Part shown: piece after piece, positions 23,104-24,200 of the stretch | Layout of the letters: every line of letters starts with the position of its first letter | How positions within the stretch are numbered: position 1 is the stretch's first letter | DNA from: Saksenaea vasiformis B4078 | Lineage: Eukaryota > Mucoromycota > Mucoromycetes > Mucorales > Saksenaeaceae | Assembly: GCA_000697055.1 (NCBI GenBank) | Contig: JNDT01001293.1 | Coordinates: 1 to 24,200, forward strand | DNA length: 24,200 nucleotides | Direction: 5' to 3' | The notes under the pieces: model-generated | What the model was told of the DNA's origin: nothing | What the model saw: the letters and a program-made list of their open reading frames with translations, nothing else | Databases searched by the model: none | Position numbers and translations under genes: made by a program

Positions 23104-23479
23104 GTACACTGTCCGTGCTCAAAACGTTGAAAGACCTCAAAAATCGGTCATGTTTATTTCGTTTTATCTCTTTTTGGAGGAAGTATAATAAATAGGGATG
23201 AAGAAAACGCTGCAAGAAGGTATATACAACAATTTCTATGCAATGGATATACGATGAGGACTCATATAAGAACTATTCTCATAGAAATCACGGTGTGAAA
23301 ACATTCGAAAATTGAGCGAATGCTGTGCTTTCGCGCATCACGCATCATCTCTTTCAAAAGACCCTTTCTAAATAAACGAGTGCATCCTTTTTAGAAACAT
23401 TTGTACTTACGTATGACAGTGATCATTTCAATCAACCGTATCTCCACCGAGGTTTGCTCGGACATTGCATATTTATTCG
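23104..23479. other. AT-rich DNA, nothing recognised
   Basis: No supported gene or repeat. A donor-like GTAAGT on the minus strand at about 23403-23408 could belong to the relic that lies just to its right. Confidence 0.45.
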
Positions 23480-23740
23480 TTATTTTTCCCAATCTGGGAA
23501 ACAGTTTTGATATTTACAAAATTTCTTCATATCCGCCGGTGTCGTGTCTGAGATATAATCTACCGCTGTGTCAATATAATAGACATGATCTCCGATCATA
23601 TAAATACAGCCATAGCTAGTAATTAGTTCCTGGTCTACTTTTCTACCAAAATAAACGACACCCTTCAGCCTCACTGTACTTATCAGTTCCAGTCACGACA
23701 CAACAGCTGGTCATATTTGGATTCTTTTATTGACCGATGG
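23480..23740 (-). pseudogene. Decayed coding fragment, unrecognised
   Basis: The minus strand reads MTSCCVVTGTDKYSEAEG in one frame (from about 23713). After a one-base frame change it continues as VVYFGRKVDQELITSYGCIY, then MIGDHVYYIDTAVDYISD, ending ...FPDWEK and a stop at 23480. The composition (balanced charged, Tyr and Gly residues) looks like real protein rather than chance translation of AT-rich DNA. No ATG starts the longer part, the frame changes, and no intron joins the pieces, so I read it as a pseudogene fragment. The 401-bp TIR element begins about 60 bp further right, so insertion may have separated it from an upstream part. Family unknown. Confidence 0.35.
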
Positions 23741-23908
23741 ATTTTGCGGATAAGTAGCTTGAAATAAAACCTAGGAAAGTAGGAAACGAGCCCAAAACAC
23801 TATGGGAAAAGAATTATGACGCCTGACGTAAATCTTACATGAATTTAATTTGTATAATACAATATAACAGAATATGACACATTATAAACAGTGTAACATG
23901 TATGACAC

Positions 23909-23952
23909 AAATCTAATGTAAATCTAACGTAAGCCTAATATACGTCTAATGA
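23909..23952 (+). repeat. Left array of four 11-bp repeats
   Basis: Four adjoining 11-mers: AAATCTAATGT, AAATCTAACGT, AAGCCTAATAT and ACGTCTAATGA. They share the core CTAA at the same phase. Weaker 11-base phasing of TAAC/TGAC-like cores continues leftward toward the terminal repeat. Confidence 0.75.
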
Positions 23953-24055
23953 TAAAGAAAGTGAAAGAAAACAAGTATGAATGTGGTTTCAGTAAACAGA
24001 TACTGAATACAGTTGTAGAACACGTGTATGAACAAAGAGACCTGCCCTTTTCTTT

Positions 24056-24110
24056 AAATCTAACAAAAATCTAGCAGAAATCTGAGATCAAAATATAACA
24101 CAGATCTAAC
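24056..24110 (+). repeat. Right array of five 11-bp repeats
   Basis: Five adjoining 11-mers at exact spacing: AAATCTAACAA, AAATCTAGCAG, AAATCTGAGAT, CAAAATATAAC and ACAGATCTAAC. The same units appear inverted between about 24125 and 24185. Confidence 0.75.
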
Positions 24111-24143
24111 ATCATCCGAAAATTGTTAGATTTGCGTTATATT
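24092..24143. repeat. 19-bp near-perfect inverted repeat (hairpin) inside the element
   Basis: The arms 24092-24110 and 24125-24143 pair at 17 of 19 positions around a 14-base loop. The hairpin marks the switch from direct to inverted 11-bp units. Confidence 0.75.
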
Positions 24144-24200
24144 CTGACTTTAGATTTCTGTTAGATTTCTGTGAGATTCATGTTATGCTTTTTCCCATAG

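Larger units (their letters stand above)
23800..24200. mobile_element. MITE-like element with terminal inverted repeats
   Basis: An 11-base perfect terminal inverted repeat, CTATGGGAAAA at 23800-23810 and its complement at 24190-24200, brackets 401 bp of non-coding AT-rich DNA. Homology continues imperfectly inward (AAGNATNA-type). The interior is made of diverged 11-bp units on a core of AAATCTAAC, direct on the left and inverted at the right end. It has no coding capacity, so if mobile it depends on a transposase elsewhere. The right TIR ends exactly at the last base of the window, so any target-site duplication or longer extent cannot be seen. The unrelated sequence of the terminus does not link it to the DD34E element at 1964-3361. 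Confidence 0.7.

Overview
The window is nuclear DNA of a filamentous fungus, most likely an early-diverging Mucoromycota (Mucorales-type) species. The evidence is five conserved eukaryotic genes cut by 33 very short introns (44-89 bp, with one of 204 bp), AT-rich intergenic DNA full of homopolymer and CT/GA tracts, an FHA-forkhead regulator of fungal type, and a DD34E transposase. No prokaryotic operon, CRISPR array, rRNA or tRNA was seen. The genus was not determined.

Layout. 1-1000: a broken, unrecognised coding relic. 1964-3361 (-): an intact Tc1/mariner-IS630-type transposase ORF. 3362-5118: gene-free DNA ending in a strong purine/pyrimidine tract that forms the RasGAP promoter/leader. 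5119-8085 (+): a ten-exon RasGAP of the Sar1/Gap1 (IQGAP-related) class. 8086-12144: about 4 kb without an intact gene, holding one decayed ORF (9390-10199). 12145-13722 (+): a six-exon SCP/Psr1-type NIF-domain phosphatase. 14342-15086 (+): a seven-exon glia maturation factor (ADF-H family) gene whose first coding exon is just the ATG. 15466-17484 (-): a twelve-exon USP39/Sad1 spliceosomal pseudo-deubiquitinase, convergent with GMF. 18445-20167 (+): an FHA + forkhead transcription factor, divergent from USP39 across a 960-bp shared promoter region. 20168-24200: gene-poor DNA with relic coding stretches and, at the right edge, a 401-bp terminal-inverted-repeat (MITE-like) element built from 11-bp phased repeats.

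The five housekeeping genes are not a pathway cluster. RasGAP (Ras off-switch), GMF (Arp2/3 branch turnover) and the Psr1-like phosphatase could touch morphogenesis or stress signalling, but their proximity is ordinary. The most unusual observations are the phased-repeat TIR element, a GC-AG intron in RasGAP, the one-codon exon of GMF, and an ambiguous splice junction in the spliceosomal gene USP39 where one donor/acceptor pairing makes an immediate stop. All gene models were joined by eye from splice signals and family knowledge; no alignment or RNA evidence was available.
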